From positions 1-36,578 of the forward strand of contig JAJCZZ010000060.1 in assembly GCA_029262115.1 (NCBI GenBank): a DNA stretch of 36,578 bases. Direction: 5' to 3'. Positions 16,919-25,167 of this stretch are shown one piece after another. Positions within the stretch are counted from its first letter, which is position 1, and each line of letters begins with the position of its first letter. Under the pieces are notes generated by a model that worked only from the letters and a program-made list of their open reading frames with translations, searched no databases and had not been told where the DNA came from. The position numbers and the translations under genes were made by a program. This DNA comes from Gemmatimonadota bacterium. GTDB lineage: Bacteria > Gemmatimonadota > Gemmatimonadetes > Longimicrobiales > Gaopeijiaceae.

Positions 16919-16949
16919 GCCCACGGGCGCGGACCTCGCACCCGTGGGC
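16919..16949 (-). other. Strong hairpin in the skp-lpxD gap (distal)
   Basis: Perfect 9-base inverted repeat GCCCACGGG (919-927) and CCCGTGGGC (941-949), with a further 3-bp inner stem after one mismatch. It lies about 30 bases before the chosen lpxD start. The following minus-strand bases, CTTCGCCTTTCAA, are only weakly U-rich, so it could be a partial terminator, an attenuator or a processing site. Confidence 0.5.
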
Positions 16950-16974
16950 TCCAATACCGGATCACGCTGTCGAG

Positions 16975-16995
16975 CCCCGCCCGGTGACGGCGGGG
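16975..16995 (-). other. Strong hairpin in the skp-lpxD gap (proximal)
   Basis: Perfect 7-base arms CCCCGCC and GGCGGGG around a 7-base loop, 13 bases past the skp stop codon. No U tract follows. Together with the second hairpin 25 bases further on it makes a tandem structured spacer between skp and lpxD. Confidence 0.5.
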
Positions 16996-17008
16996 ACGTG
17001 GTACGACC

Positions 17009-17545
17009 TTACGCGCCTTCACCCGGACCGGCGGCCGTCGTCTGCAGGCGTCGCAGCACTTCGTCCGTCAGGTCGAGGTCGGGATCCGCGGCGATGATGG
17101 AGCCCGCGGCGACGTCCAGGATCAGCGCGTAGTTGCCCTCGCCACGAATCTGCTCGATGACCTCGGAGATCTGGTCCATGACCGGCTGAATCAGCTCCTG
17201 ACGACGCTGCTGAACCTGTTGGTCCATCTGAGCCATCCGAGCCTGGGCCGCCTGTGCCTTCTGCTGGATCTGTTGCTCGCGGTTGCGCTTGGCCTCCGGC
17301 GACAGCGTCAACTGCTGGCGCTCGAGGTCCTGCTGCATCCGGACCAACTCCTCCTCCAACTGGGTGGCTTCGGCTTCGAGCGCGGTGACTTCCTGCTGAA
17401 AGGCGTCGTTGGCAGAAGAGGCCCCCGGCGCGCTGGCCAGGATCTGCTGAGAATTGATGTATCCGAGCTTCAGAGTCTGGGCTTCGGCGGATACGGCTCC
17501 GACCGAAAGCGCCAACGCCAGCGCGAGAATCGCAGTGCGTCGCAT
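17009..17545 (-). CDS. skp: OmpH/Skp-family periplasmic chaperone
   Basis: Holdase that carries unfolded outer-membrane proteins through the periplasm to BamA. 178 aa. A clear signal peptide (residues 1-22, cleavage near SAEAQ) is followed by LKLGYINSQQILASAPGA, the conserved OmpH start, then a long charged coiled-coil hairpin from about 45 to 125 with many Gln and Glu (QQKAQAAQARMAQMDQQVQQ), and the conserved C-terminal part ending in the small trimer core (YALILDVAAGSIIAADPDLD). ATG 17545 has AGGAG at 9 bases. It lies between bamA and lpxD, the standard order in diderms. Confidence 0.93.
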   Translation of the reverse strand: MRRTAILALALALSVGAVSAEAQTLKLGYINSQQILASAPGASSANDAFQQEVTALEAEATQLEEELVRMQQDLERQQLTLSPEAKRNREQQIQQKAQAAQARMAQMDQQVQQRRQELIQPVMDQISEVIEQIRGEGNYALILDVAAGSIIAADPDLDLTDEVLRRLQTTAAGPGEGA

Positions 17546-17758
17546 GGGCCTACGCTCCTGGGGGTCGTTCTTCGAGTTCGTGGACAGTCGAGAGGCCGGA
17601 ACGAGCCGACGTCAGCGACCAGTTGATTGCTACGCGTATCGTAGTGCCGATGATCCCGACTTGTTCCGGGGTTCCCGACAAGGATCGATACAGCCGTGAA
17701 GAATGGCCGAATTATCGACCTGCGTCCACAGGTGCCGAAACGCGGATCGCCGCCTCCC
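17546..17758. other. 213-base gap between bamA and skp
   Basis: No gene is visible. Minus-strand TTTCGG, 18 bases, then GATAAT (complement of 17711-17716) is a weak promoter candidate for skp-lpxD. A CTACG/CGTAG inverted repeat lies at 17632-17646. There is no U-tailed hairpin, so I cannot tell whether bamA transcripts stop here or read through into skp. Confidence 0.35.
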
Positions 17759-20200
17759 CTAGAAGCCCGGACCCATCCGGAAGTGCAACTGCCAGCCCGG
17801 GTTGGCTCGGTCGAAGCCGTACGCGTAGTCGAGTCCGATCGGCCCGAACGGCGTGACCAACTGCATCCCGAAACCGGCACCGCGGAACAGCCGCGTCGGG
17901 TCGAAATCGCCCGGGTCGGTGAACACGTTCCCCGCATCGTAGAAGAGCCCGGTCGACACCTGGTCGTTGAGCCGCAGGGCGTACTCGGCCGTCAGCGAGA
18001 TGTACGCGTTGCCGAGCCGGCCGATGTCGCTGATCGCGTCCGAGTTCTCCGCGAAGAAGCCGCCGGGCGTGATCGTTCTTTCGTCGTAGCCGCGGAGTTG
18101 CTGGCCGAACTGGACTCCCCCCATCCAGAACCGGTCGAACGGGAAGGCCGACGCATCTCCGAACACGGCACCGGTCCGGAGCGTCAGACCCAGAGCGAAC
18201 CGGATCGGTCGCCCCCCACCCGACTGGTCTCCGAGCGTCCCGACCGGTGTCCACCACGAGCCTTCGCTCAGAATGCGAGTGAACTGCCCATCCCCTCCGA
18301 GCACGCCTCCGTTGAACTCGATGTTCAGGCTCTGTCGCGACCCCACCGTGGGGAAGAGCGGACTGTCGAGCGTCTGCCGGGTCACACCGACCGAGAGCTG
18401 GCTCTGCACGCCAGGAGGCCGACCGAACAGCGTGTTGTCTTCGGCGTTGTCGAACTGCTCGTACGTGGTTCGGGAGATCCCGTAGCCGGCAAAGATCCGG
18501 GTCGCCCGCGATCCCGGCCACGGAATGCCGAACCGGGTCGTGACGCCGATGCGGCGGCGGCGACCCGTCTGGAACTGTGCGAAGCGGTCACGCGAGTTGA
18601 ACAGAGACACCGTGCCGGACACGCGCCCCTGGAACATGGCGGGGTCGGAGTAGCTCAGCTCGAACGAGTTCAGGAAGCGGCCGAAGTCCCACCGGAGGTT
18701 CCCGGCCTTCGCCTGTCCGAAGAGGTTCGGCTGCTGGTAGCCGATGAAGCCCGAGAGGCCCACGCCTCCGCCCACGGACGTCCCGAAGTTGATCGACCCC
18801 GTCTGCTTCTCGATCACGTTGAAGGTGATATCCACGTCGCCGTTCTCTCGGGGCTGGATATCCGGCGCCGGCATGGGTGCTTCGAAGAAGCCCAACCCGG
18901 AGATCGCCTGATAGGAGCGCAGCACGCGGTCCTGACTGTACACGTCGCCGGGGAGGATCGAGATGCGGTCTCGTACCACCCACTCGTACGTGTACTCGTT
19001 GCCCACCACGGTCACGCGGTTCACGATGGCCGGAGTGGACTCCTGAATCCTCCACGTCGCGTCGACACGCGGAGGCTCCCCGGGAATCGAGTCGACTCGT
19101 GTCAGGACGGGTGTGATCTGCGCATAAAGGTAGCCTTCGTTGGCGTACCGTTCACGGATCGTGAAGATGGCTTCGTTGAAGGCCTCCGCGTCGAAGACCT
19201 GGCCCACCTGAGTGCCACTCGCCTCACCGCCCCGAAGTCCGAGCGTGCGCAGGATACCACCCTCGCTGCGCTGGAACGCCCGCGCCAACTCCTCGTCCGT
19301 GAACCTCGTGTTGCCCTCGATGGAAAAGGTGCCCAGCCGGTACTGGGGCCCCTCACTGACGGTGATCTCCGCGCGCGCCTTCCCTGTCGCCGGATCGATT
19401 ACGAGGCTGTCCGAGACGACCTGGAAGTCCAAGAAGCCCTGGGACCGGGCGAGAGCCGGCAAGCCCTGCCCCAGATCCGCGCGATACCGCTCCTCGTCGT
19501 ATGCGCCCGAGCGGAACCACAGAAAGCCCTCGGCCCGCGTCGCCATCGCCCCGGCCAGCGTCTCGTCCGCCAGCAATTCGTTTCCGAGGAACTCCACCTG
19601 GGCGATCGTGACCCTCTGCCCCTCGGTCACGTCGATGAAGACGTCGACCTGGTTCACCCCGTCCACCGGAACGACCCGCTCTTCGATGGTCGCGAAGGGG
19701 ATCCCCTCGCGGACGAGGCCGTTACGGATGTAGGCCTTCGCGTTCAGCACCTTCTGCTGATTGTACGGGAAGCTGGCTACGAGGTCGGTCGTGTCGCGCA
19801 CCTCCCGCTCCGACATGTGCTCCAGGCCCGTGATGATCACCGAGCGCATGGACGGCTGCTCGTCCACCTCGACGACCAGCGTGACGCCCCCCGCTCCCCG
19901 CGCCCGCACCCGCACGTCGCGGAACTGCTGGCTCGCGAAGAGCTGCTTGATGCCTCGCTGGATCTCGCGGCCCGTGACTTCCGCGCCGGGAGTCACGCCG
20001 AAGATGGCGATGATCGAGCCCTCCGCCACGCGCTCATTGCCTACCACCATGATCGAATCCACCCGTTGGGGACCCGTCCGCTGGGGCTGCGCCTGCGCCG
20101 ACAGCGATTCGAACGCCGCACTTCCCAGAAACGCCAAGAAGGCCGCCGCCAGGGCGAAGGCCTTCCCGGTTCTCTTCACATTTGGTTTCACAAACGTCAC
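17759..20200 (-). CDS. bamA: Outer-membrane beta-barrel assembly protein BamA
   Basis: Omp85-family insertase that folds beta-barrel proteins into the outer membrane. 813 aa. The signal region is residues 10-37 (KRTGKAFALAAAFLAFLGSA), followed by five POTRA domains to about residue 440: RVDSIMVVGNERVAEGSI, then PSMRSVIITGLEHMSEREV, VTIAQVEFLGNELLADETL, YRLGTFSIEGNTRFTDEEL and AIVNRVTVVGNEYTYEWVV begin them. The 16-strand barrel follows; QLRGYDERTITP is the loop-6 VRGF-type motif, and the chain ends in Phe. Start GTG 20200 overlaps the clpC stop by 4 bases (GTGA); a GTG nine codons later (VKRTGK) would also give a good signal peptide. Position before skp and lpxD is the usual one, position after clpC is not. 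Confidence 0.96.
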   Translation of the reverse strand: MTFVKPNVKRTGKAFALAAAFLAFLGSAAFESLSAQAQPQRTGPQRVDSIMVVGNERVAEGSIIAIFGVTPGAEVTGREIQRGIKQLFASQQFRDVRVRARGAGGVTLVVEVDEQPSMRSVIITGLEHMSEREVRDTTDLVASFPYNQQKVLNAKAYIRNGLVREGIPFATIEERVVPVDGVNQVDVFIDVTEGQRVTIAQVEFLGNELLADETLAGAMATRAEGFLWFRSGAYDEERYRADLGQGLPALARSQGFLDFQVVSDSLVIDPATGKARAEITVSEGPQYRLGTFSIEGNTRFTDEELARAFQRSEGGILRTLGLRGGEASGTQVGQVFDAEAFNEAIFTIRERYANEGYLYAQITPVLTRVDSIPGEPPRVDATWRIQESTPAIVNRVTVVGNEYTYEWVVRDRISILPGDVYSQDRVLRSYQAISGLGFFEAPMPAPDIQPRENGDVDITFNVIEKQTGSINFGTSVGGGVGLSGFIGYQQPNLFGQAKAGNLRWDFGRFLNSFELSYSDPAMFQGRVSGTVSLFNSRDRFAQFQTGRRRRIGVTTRFGIPWPGSRATRIFAGYGISRTTYEQFDNAEDNTLFGRPPGVQSQLSVGVTRQTLDSPLFPTVGSRQSLNIEFNGGVLGGDGQFTRILSEGSWWTPVGTLGDQSGGGRPIRFALGLTLRTGAVFGDASAFPFDRFWMGGVQFGQQLRGYDERTITPGGFFAENSDAISDIGRLGNAYISLTAEYALRLNDQVSTGLFYDAGNVFTDPGDFDPTRLFRGAGFGMQLVTPFGPIGLDYAYGFDRANPGWQLHFRMGPGF

Positions 20201-22680
20201 GTCTTGGTCGTGGACCCCACTCGAAGGATGAGCCCGTCCCCATCGGGGTCCGCGCCCGCCTCAATTTCATCGCCCGCCGAGAATTCCGCCGCGAGTATTC
20301 TCTCTGACAGCGGATCCTCGAGATACCGTTGTATGGCTCGCTTGAGCGGCCGGGCGCCGAACTTCTCGTCGTACCCCTTGTCGACCAGGAAGGCGACCGC
20401 TTCGTCGTTGAGCCGCAGCGTCAACTCCTCCTCTTCGAGCCGGCCTTTCACTTCGGCCAGGAGGATGTGCACGATCTCGGCAATCTCTTCCCGCGACAGC
20501 GGATGGAACACGATCACATCGTCGACCCGATTCAGGAACTCCGGGTTGAACGCGCGCTCGATTTCCGTCCGAACCTTGTCCTTCATGATGTCGTAGCTGG
20601 ACTGCGCATCCGCCGACTGGAAACCGAGCCCACCACCCTTCGTGATGTCCCGGGCGCCCAGGTTGGACGTCATGATCAGCACGGTGTTCTTGAAGTCGAT
20701 CACCCGGCCGTAGTTGTCGGTCAGATGCCCCTCGTCGAGAACCTGCAGCAGGATGTTGAACACGTCGGGGTGAGCCTTCTCGATCTCGTCGAGAAGCACC
20801 ACCGAGTACGGGCGACGGCGAACGGCCTTGGTCAACGCGCCGGAGTCCTCGTAGCCGACGTAACCGGGAGGCGCGCCGATCAGGCGTGAGACGGAGAACT
20901 TCTCCATGTACTCGCTCATGTCGACCCGGATCAGAGCCTCCCGGTCCGCAAACAGGAATTCGGCGAGGGCACGCGCGAGTTCCGTCTTACCGACACCGGT
21001 CGGGCCCGAAAAGATGAACGACCCGATCGGTCGACGGGGGTCCTTCAGACCGGCCCGGCTGCGACGGATGGCGCGGCTGATTGCTTCAATGGCGTCGTGC
21101 TGCCCCACGATCCGCTTATGAAGTTCATCCTCCATGTTCACCAGACGATCGGATTCCGTCTGCTGAATTCGCGTCACGGGAACGCCGGTCCAGCGACTGA
21201 CGATGAACGCGACCTCGTCCGCGGAGATCTCGGGGCGATGACGCTTACGCTCCTCCTCCCAGGCCTCCTGGACCTCCCGAATCTTCTGCGTCAGTTCGCG
21301 CTCCTCGTCGCGCAACTCGGCCGCCCGCTCGAAGTCCTGGTCCCCGATGGCCTCCTCCTTCTTCTGGCCGATCTCGACCAACCCGGCCTTGAGTTCGTCG
21401 ACCTCGGGGGGAGGCGTGGTGCTGGCGATCCGCGCCCGGGCTCCCGCCTCGTCGATGACGTCGATGGCTTTGTCGGGCAGAAAGCGGTCGGTAATGTACC
21501 GATTCGACAGCTTGGCCGCAGTCTCCAGCGCCTCATCGGGAATGACGATACGGTGGTGATCCTCATAGTGCGGACGAAGCCCCTTCAGGATCTCGACGGT
21601 CTCCTCGACCGCCGGCGGATCCACGATAACCGGCTGAAAGCGCCGTTCCAGCGCACCGTCCTTCTCGATGTACTTCCGGTACTCGTTGAGCGTCGACGCC
21701 CCGATGCATTGGAGTTCGCCCCGGGCGAGCGCCGGCTTCAGCATGTTGGACGCGTCGATGGCCCCTTCGGCCGCTCCCGCGCCGACGAGCGTGTGCAACT
21801 CGTCGATGAAGAGGATGACGTTCTTGTTCTGTTGGATCTCGTTCATGACGGCCTTGAGCCGCTCTTCGAACTGGCCGCGGTACTTGGTGCCGGCGATGAC
21901 CGCCGCCATGTCCAGGGCGAGCACTCGATACTGGTCGAGCGCCTCGGTCACTTCGTTTTTGGAGATGAGCTGCGCGAGTCCCTCGACGATGGCCGTCTTT
22001 CCTACGCCGGGCTCACCGATCAGCACCGGGTTGTTCTTCTTCCGGCGGCAGAGGATCTCCACCACCCGCTCGATCTCACTGGCTCGACCGATGGTCGGAT
22101 CCAGCTTCCCCTGACGGGCGAGCTCCGTGAGATCGCGGCAGAAGTGATCGAGCGCCGGGGTCTTGGACTTCTTGTCGCCCGATTTGCCCGACGACGGCGT
22201 CGCGCCGGAGCCGCCGATCCCGGCTGGCTCCGAGGGGGTGACGTCCGAACCGAGCACCTTGAGCGTCTCGGCACGGGCCTCCTCGAGCGTGACCCCAAGA
22301 GAGTTGAGGACCTGGGCCGCGATGCCCTTTTCCTCGCGTAACAGACCGAGCAGAAGGTGCTCTGTACCTACGTAGGAGTGCGTGAAGTCCCGCGCCTCCG
22401 CCATGGCGAACTCGAGCACCTTCTTCGCCCGGGACGTATAGGGAAGCTCCCCGAGCGCGATGGTAGCCTTGCCCTTGCGGACCGACTCTTCCACGCGCTC
22501 GTGGATCTTCTCGAGGTCGACGGACAGATTCGTGAGAACCGCCGCGGCCACGCCCTCACCCTCCCGGATGAGGCCCAACAAGATATGCTCGGTACCGACA
22601 TAGTCGTGCTGGAGCCGGATGGCCTCTTCGCGGGCCATCGCCAGCACTTTCCGAACTCGATCAGTGAAGTTGTAGTTCAT
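20197..22680 (-). CDS. clpC: ATP-dependent Clp protease ATP-binding subunit ClpC
   Basis: Hexameric AAA+ unfoldase that feeds ClpP. 827 aa from ATG 22680 ([20 protein letters not shown]); the frame upstream to 22788 is a shadow. Two N-terminal Clp repeats each carry YVGTEH (about residues 27-32 and 102-107), the region that binds phospho-arginine in Bacillus ClpC. AAA1 has GEPGVGKTA and [14 protein letters not shown]. The middle domain carries a UVR motif ([20 protein letters not shown]), the ClpC hallmark. AAA2 has [19 protein letters not shown] and [15 protein letters not shown]. mcsB ends 22 bases upstream, so ClpC is made with its kinase. Its stop overlaps the bamA start. ClpP is not in the window. 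Confidence 0.97.
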   Translation of the reverse strand: MNYNFTDRVRKVLAMAREEAIRLQHDYVGTEHILLGLIREGEGVAAAVLTNLSVDLEKIHERVEESVRKGKATIALGELPYTSRAKKVLEFAMAEARDFTHSYVGTEHLLLGLLREEKGIAAQVLNSLGVTLEEARAETLKVLGSDVTPSEPAGIGGSGATPSSGKSGDKKSKTPALDHFCRDLTELARQGKLDPTIGRASEIERVVEILCRRKKNNPVLIGEPGVGKTAIVEGLAQLISKNEVTEALDQYRVLALDMAAVIAGTKYRGQFEERLKAVMNEIQQNKNVILFIDELHTLVGAGAAEGAIDASNMLKPALARGELQCIGASTLNEYRKYIEKDGALERRFQPVIVDPPAVEETVEILKGLRPHYEDHHRIVIPDEALETAAKLSNRYITDRFLPDKAIDVIDEAGARARIASTTPPPEVDELKAGLVEIGQKKEEAIGDQDFERAAELRDEERELTQKIREVQEAWEEERKRHRPEISADEVAFIVSRWTGVPVTRIQQTESDRLVNMEDELHKRIVGQHDAIEAISRAIRRSRAGLKDPRRPIGSFIFSGPTGVGKTELARALAEFLFADREALIRVDMSEYMEKFSVSRLIGAPPGYVGYEDSGALTKAVRRRPYSVVLLDEIEKAHPDVFNILLQVLDEGHLTDNYGRVIDFKNTVLIMTSNLGARDITKGGGLGFQSADAQSSYDIMKDKVRTEIERAFNPEFLNRVDDVIVFHPLSREEIAEIVHILLAEVKGRLEEEELTLRLNDEAVAFLVDKGYDEKFGARPLKRAIQRYLEDPLSERILAAEFSAGDEIEAGADPDGDGLILRVGSTTKT

Positions 22681-22702
22681 CTCGGCTCTCGCGGGGGTCG
22701 CA

Positions 22703-23827
22703 TCACGACCCTTCGTCGGAGGCACCGTCCCCTCGGGGGGCGGGGCCATCGGAAACGTCTCCCTCCGCGGCCAGGATGCGCCGGACATACGAAGCCCGGT
22801 GGGTGTCGCCTTCCATGGGAGGGAGGTCTCGACCGGCGGCCTGCTCCAGATGCGCCGCCTGTGTAAAGATCATGATCTTGTTGAGCGAATATACCCTGAG
22901 GCCGGGAAGTAGTTTCAGACTCACGCCGAGTCGAACCCCCGAAAGCAGGTTCATGAGCTCCTCGAACGACAGGTTCCGCGCGTAGCGCAGAAGCCCATAC
23001 GCCCGCCAGATCTTGTCCTCGGTCACACCGCGGGCGTCGCGAAGCAGCACCTGGCGAGCGTCGTTCTCATACTGGATGACTCGCGACACCATCTGCTCGA
23101 GGTGATCGACCAGATCCTCCTCGGACTTTCCGAGCGTGGTCTGGTTGGACACCTGGAAGAAATTCCCGACCACTTCGGACCCCTCTCCGTAGAGCCCCCG
23201 GAACGTCAGGCCCACCTGGGAGAGACCCTGAAGGACCCGCCCGATCTCTTTGGTCAGAACCAGTCCGGGCAGGTGCATGAGGACGGACGCCCGCAGCCCC
23301 GTTCCCACATTCGTCGGACAGCTCGTCAAGTATCCGAAGCGCGGATGGTAGGCGAACGGCAGATCGTGACCCAACTCCTCGTCCAGACGGTCCACCATCG
23401 CCCAAGCATCTTGCAGTCGGAGTCCAGAAACCAGGCTCTGAATCCGGAGATGATCCTCCTCGTTGACCATGACGCTCAGCGGATCGTGATCGGACAGAAG
23501 CACCGCTGCGCCTTTAGCCGGAGTGGCCTGTTCGTCGCCGAGCAGGTCGCGCGAGACGAGGCGTCGCTCCATCAGGATCCGCCGGGTCCGTCCGTCCACC
23601 TCCGAAAGCTCGAGCAGGGTCCCACGCGCGAGGCCCTGCGCCCGCTCGGACGTCGTGCGGAGGTGACCGAGAACAGCCTCTCGATCATTGACACGGGCGC
23701 GGGGACCGAATGCGTGCCCTTGAAGGTTTCGGGCCAGACGTACCCGCGTGGACAGCACGATGTCCGCGTGGGCCCCGCTGGCCTCCAACCAACTCAGGCC
23801 CGATTCGAGCGGTTCGATCTGGCTCAC
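22703..23827 (-). CDS. mcsB: Protein arginine kinase McsB
   Basis: Phosphagen-kinase-fold enzyme that phosphorylates arginines in misfolded proteins and marks them for ClpC-ClpP. 374 aa. Conserved blocks: IVLSTRVRLARNLQGHAFG (about residues 23-41), MVNEEDHLRIQSLVSG, YLTSCPTNVGTGLRASVLMH (guanidino/nucleotide site), and YGEGSEVVGNFFQVSNQTTL. In Bacillus McsB an RDxxRA motif near residue 337 binds phospho-arginine allosterically; here the matching place reads GDTHRA (340-345), so its first Arg is missing. GTG 23827 follows GGGGAG at 5 bases. It lies 61 bases after mcsA and 22 before clpC. No ctsR is present, unlike the Bacillus operon. Confidence 0.95.
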   Translation of the reverse strand: MSQIEPLESGLSWLEASGAHADIVLSTRVRLARNLQGHAFGPRARVNDREAVLGHLRTTSERAQGLARGTLLELSEVDGRTRRILMERRLVSRDLLGDEQATPAKGAAVLLSDHDPLSVMVNEEDHLRIQSLVSGLRLQDAWAMVDRLDEELGHDLPFAYHPRFGYLTSCPTNVGTGLRASVLMHLPGLVLTKEIGRVLQGLSQVGLTFRGLYGEGSEVVGNFFQVSNQTTLGKSEEDLVDHLEQMVSRVIQYENDARQVLLRDARGVTEDKIWRAYGLLRYARNLSFEELMNLLSGVRLGVSLKLLPGLRVYSLNKIMIFTQAAHLEQAAGRDLPPMEGDTHRASYVRRILAAEGDVSDGPAPRGDGASDEGS

Positions 23828-23888
23828 GATGACTCCCCGGACGAGAAGAGGGCGGGCGTCAGGACGAGGTGGGTCACCGGAAGTTCAC

Positions 23889-24398
23889 TCATCGTGCGGG
23901 CTCCAGCGTACGGATTTCGTCGCGGATCGCCGCGGCCCTCTCGAAGTCCTCGGAGTCCACGGCCCTGGCCAGGCGCCGTTTGAGGGTCTCCAGCCGCTTC
24001 TCCATCTGGGACGCGGACGGATCGGGGGGCAAATAGACCTTCCCGACGTGCTGAGTCCCTCCGTGCAGGCGGCGGAGAAGCCCGTTGAGATGGCCCCCGA
24101 ACGTCTCGTAGCACTGGGGACACCCCAGGCGTCCGATCTTCCGGAAGTCCCCGAACGTGAGCCCGCAGAACGCGCACGCCTCGTCACTCCCGGCCGAACC
24201 ACCCAACGACGTGTCGTCTCCCATCTGGGCGAGGAAGTCGGTGAGCGGGAAGTTGCCCATCTCGGGTGTCGCCTCGAGCCCCTTCTCTGCCGCACACCGC
24301 TCGCAGAGATCACACGTCGTCATCTCGTTGTTCACGATCTGGGTGAGATGCACGACCGCGTCGCCGGAGCCACAGTTGTCGCAGACCTTCTCGGGCAT
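23889..24398 (-). CDS. mcsA: McsA, zinc-binding activator of McsB
   Basis: 169 aa from ATG 24398; the open frame further upstream is a shadow of lolD. Two zinc-finger pairs at the N-terminus (CDNC at 6-9 and CDLCERC at 29-35) and two more CxxC pairs in the middle (CAFC and CPQC, about residues 75-98) fit the zinc domains of McsA. The C-terminus is a UVR motif (DFERAAAIRDEIRTLE), also seen in UvrB/UvrC and in ClpC here. In Bacillus McsA activates McsB and links it to ClpC substrates. Ribosome-binding GTGAGG lies 9 bases before the start. Gene order mcsA-mcsB-clpC is kept, but it follows lolD rather than ctsR. Confidence 0.94.
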   Translation of the reverse strand: MPEKVCDNCGSGDAVVHLTQIVNNEMTTCDLCERCAAEKGLEATPEMGNFPLTDFLAQMGDDTSLGGSAGSDEACAFCGLTFGDFRKIGRLGCPQCYETFGGHLNGLLRRLHGGTQHVGKVYLPPDPSASQMEKRLETLKRRLARAVDSEDFERAAAIRDEIRTLEPAR

Positions 24399-24421
24399 GG
24401 TGGTGGGCCTCACCTGTGGAG

Positions 24422-24439
24422 AGGCTCCCGGGGGAGCCT
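24422..24439 (-). other. Palindromic hairpin between lolD and mcsA
   Basis: AGGCTCCC and GGGAGCCT are perfect 8-base arms with a 2-base centre, in the 73-base gap before mcsA. No U tract follows on the minus strand, so it is not a standard terminator. It does not match the CtsR box or CIRCE. It could be an RNA hairpin that tunes mcsA-mcsB-clpC expression or a two-fold protein site. Confidence 0.45.
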
Positions 24440-24471
24440 GATGTCGAAGTCGCGTGCGGAGCCGGAGCCGG

Positions 24472-25167
24472 CTACTCGACCGTTCGCAGACCCGCGGCTT
24501 CGAGCAACAGCGTGCGATCCGCCCGGTGCGCCAACTCGCGGTTGTGCGTGACGATGACCATCGACAGGCCCCGCTCCTCCCGTAGACGAAACAGAAGATC
24601 GTGGAGCTGCTGGCTCGTCTGGTCGTCGAGATTTCCCGACGGCTCATCGGCTAGTAGTACCGACGGTTCGTTGATCAGTGCCCTCGCCACCGCCACCCGT
24701 TGTTGTTCGCCACCGGAGAGCTGTCGCGGTTTGTGGTCCTCCCGGTTGGCGACCCCCACCGCGTCCAGGAGTTCCCGCCCCCGGGACTTCGCCCGCTCGA
24801 ACGTCTCGCCGCCGATGAGCGCGGGCATCATCACGTTCTCCAGGGCGTTGAACTCCCTCAGCAGGTGGTGGAACTGAAACACGAAGCCCACATGGGAATT
24901 GCGCACCCGGGCCAGGGACTCGTCGTCCAGGCCCGCGACGGTCTGACCGTCGAGCCGCACCTCCCCTTCCGTGGGTCGATCCAGAGCGCCCAACAGGTGG
25001 AGGAGGGTCGACTTGCCCGCGCCGCTGGCCCCGACGATCGCCACGGCCCTGCCGGTCCCGAGCGAGAAGTCCACGCCCTCCAGCACGGGCAGCATGGAGC
25101 CGTCTCCAAGCGTGTATCGCTTGGCCAGGCCCTCGGCCTCCAACGGGAGGGGCGCCCCGTCAGTCAT
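24472..25167 (-). CDS. lolD: Lipoprotein-releasing ABC transporter ATPase LolD
   Basis: ATPase of LolCDE, which extracts lipoproteins from the inner membrane. 231 aa from ATG 25167 (MTDGAPLPLEAEGLAKRYTLG); ATG 25179 adds four residues. Walker A GASGAGKST near residue 46, Q-loop in FVFQFHHLLREFNALENV with the LLxEFxALENV block typical of LolD and MacB-like ATPases, ABC signature LSGGEQQRVAVARALI, Walker B VLLADEPSGNLD, and the H-loop VTHNRELA. The start overlaps the end of the permease gene by 8 bases, so the two are coupled. mcsA follows after 73 bases. Confidence 0.93.
   Translation of the reverse strand: MTDGAPLPLEAEGLAKRYTLGDGSMLPVLEGVDFSLGTGRAVAIVGASGAGKSTLLHLLGALDRPTEGEVRLDGQTVAGLDDESLARVRNSHVGFVFQFHHLLREFNALENVMMPALIGGETFERAKSRGRELLDAVGVANREDHKPRQLSGGEQQRVAVARALINEPSVLLADEPSGNLDDQTSQQLHDLLFRLREERGLSMVIVTHNRELAHRADRTLLLEAAGLRTVE

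Noticed and set aside
17546-17758. Small RNA or riboswitch in the bamA-skp gap
   Set aside because: Only short inverted repeats and a weak promoter candidate; no conserved fold recognised.
17696-20596. 966-aa open frame on the plus strand opposite bamA
   Set aside because: Antisense to a clear bamA and the clpC end; rich in Arg, Pro and Asp as expected for shadow frames in high-GC DNA, with no recognisable domain.
24399-24471. CtsR operator before mcsA
   Set aside because: No direct GGTCAAA-type heptamer repeats; only an unrelated palindrome is present.
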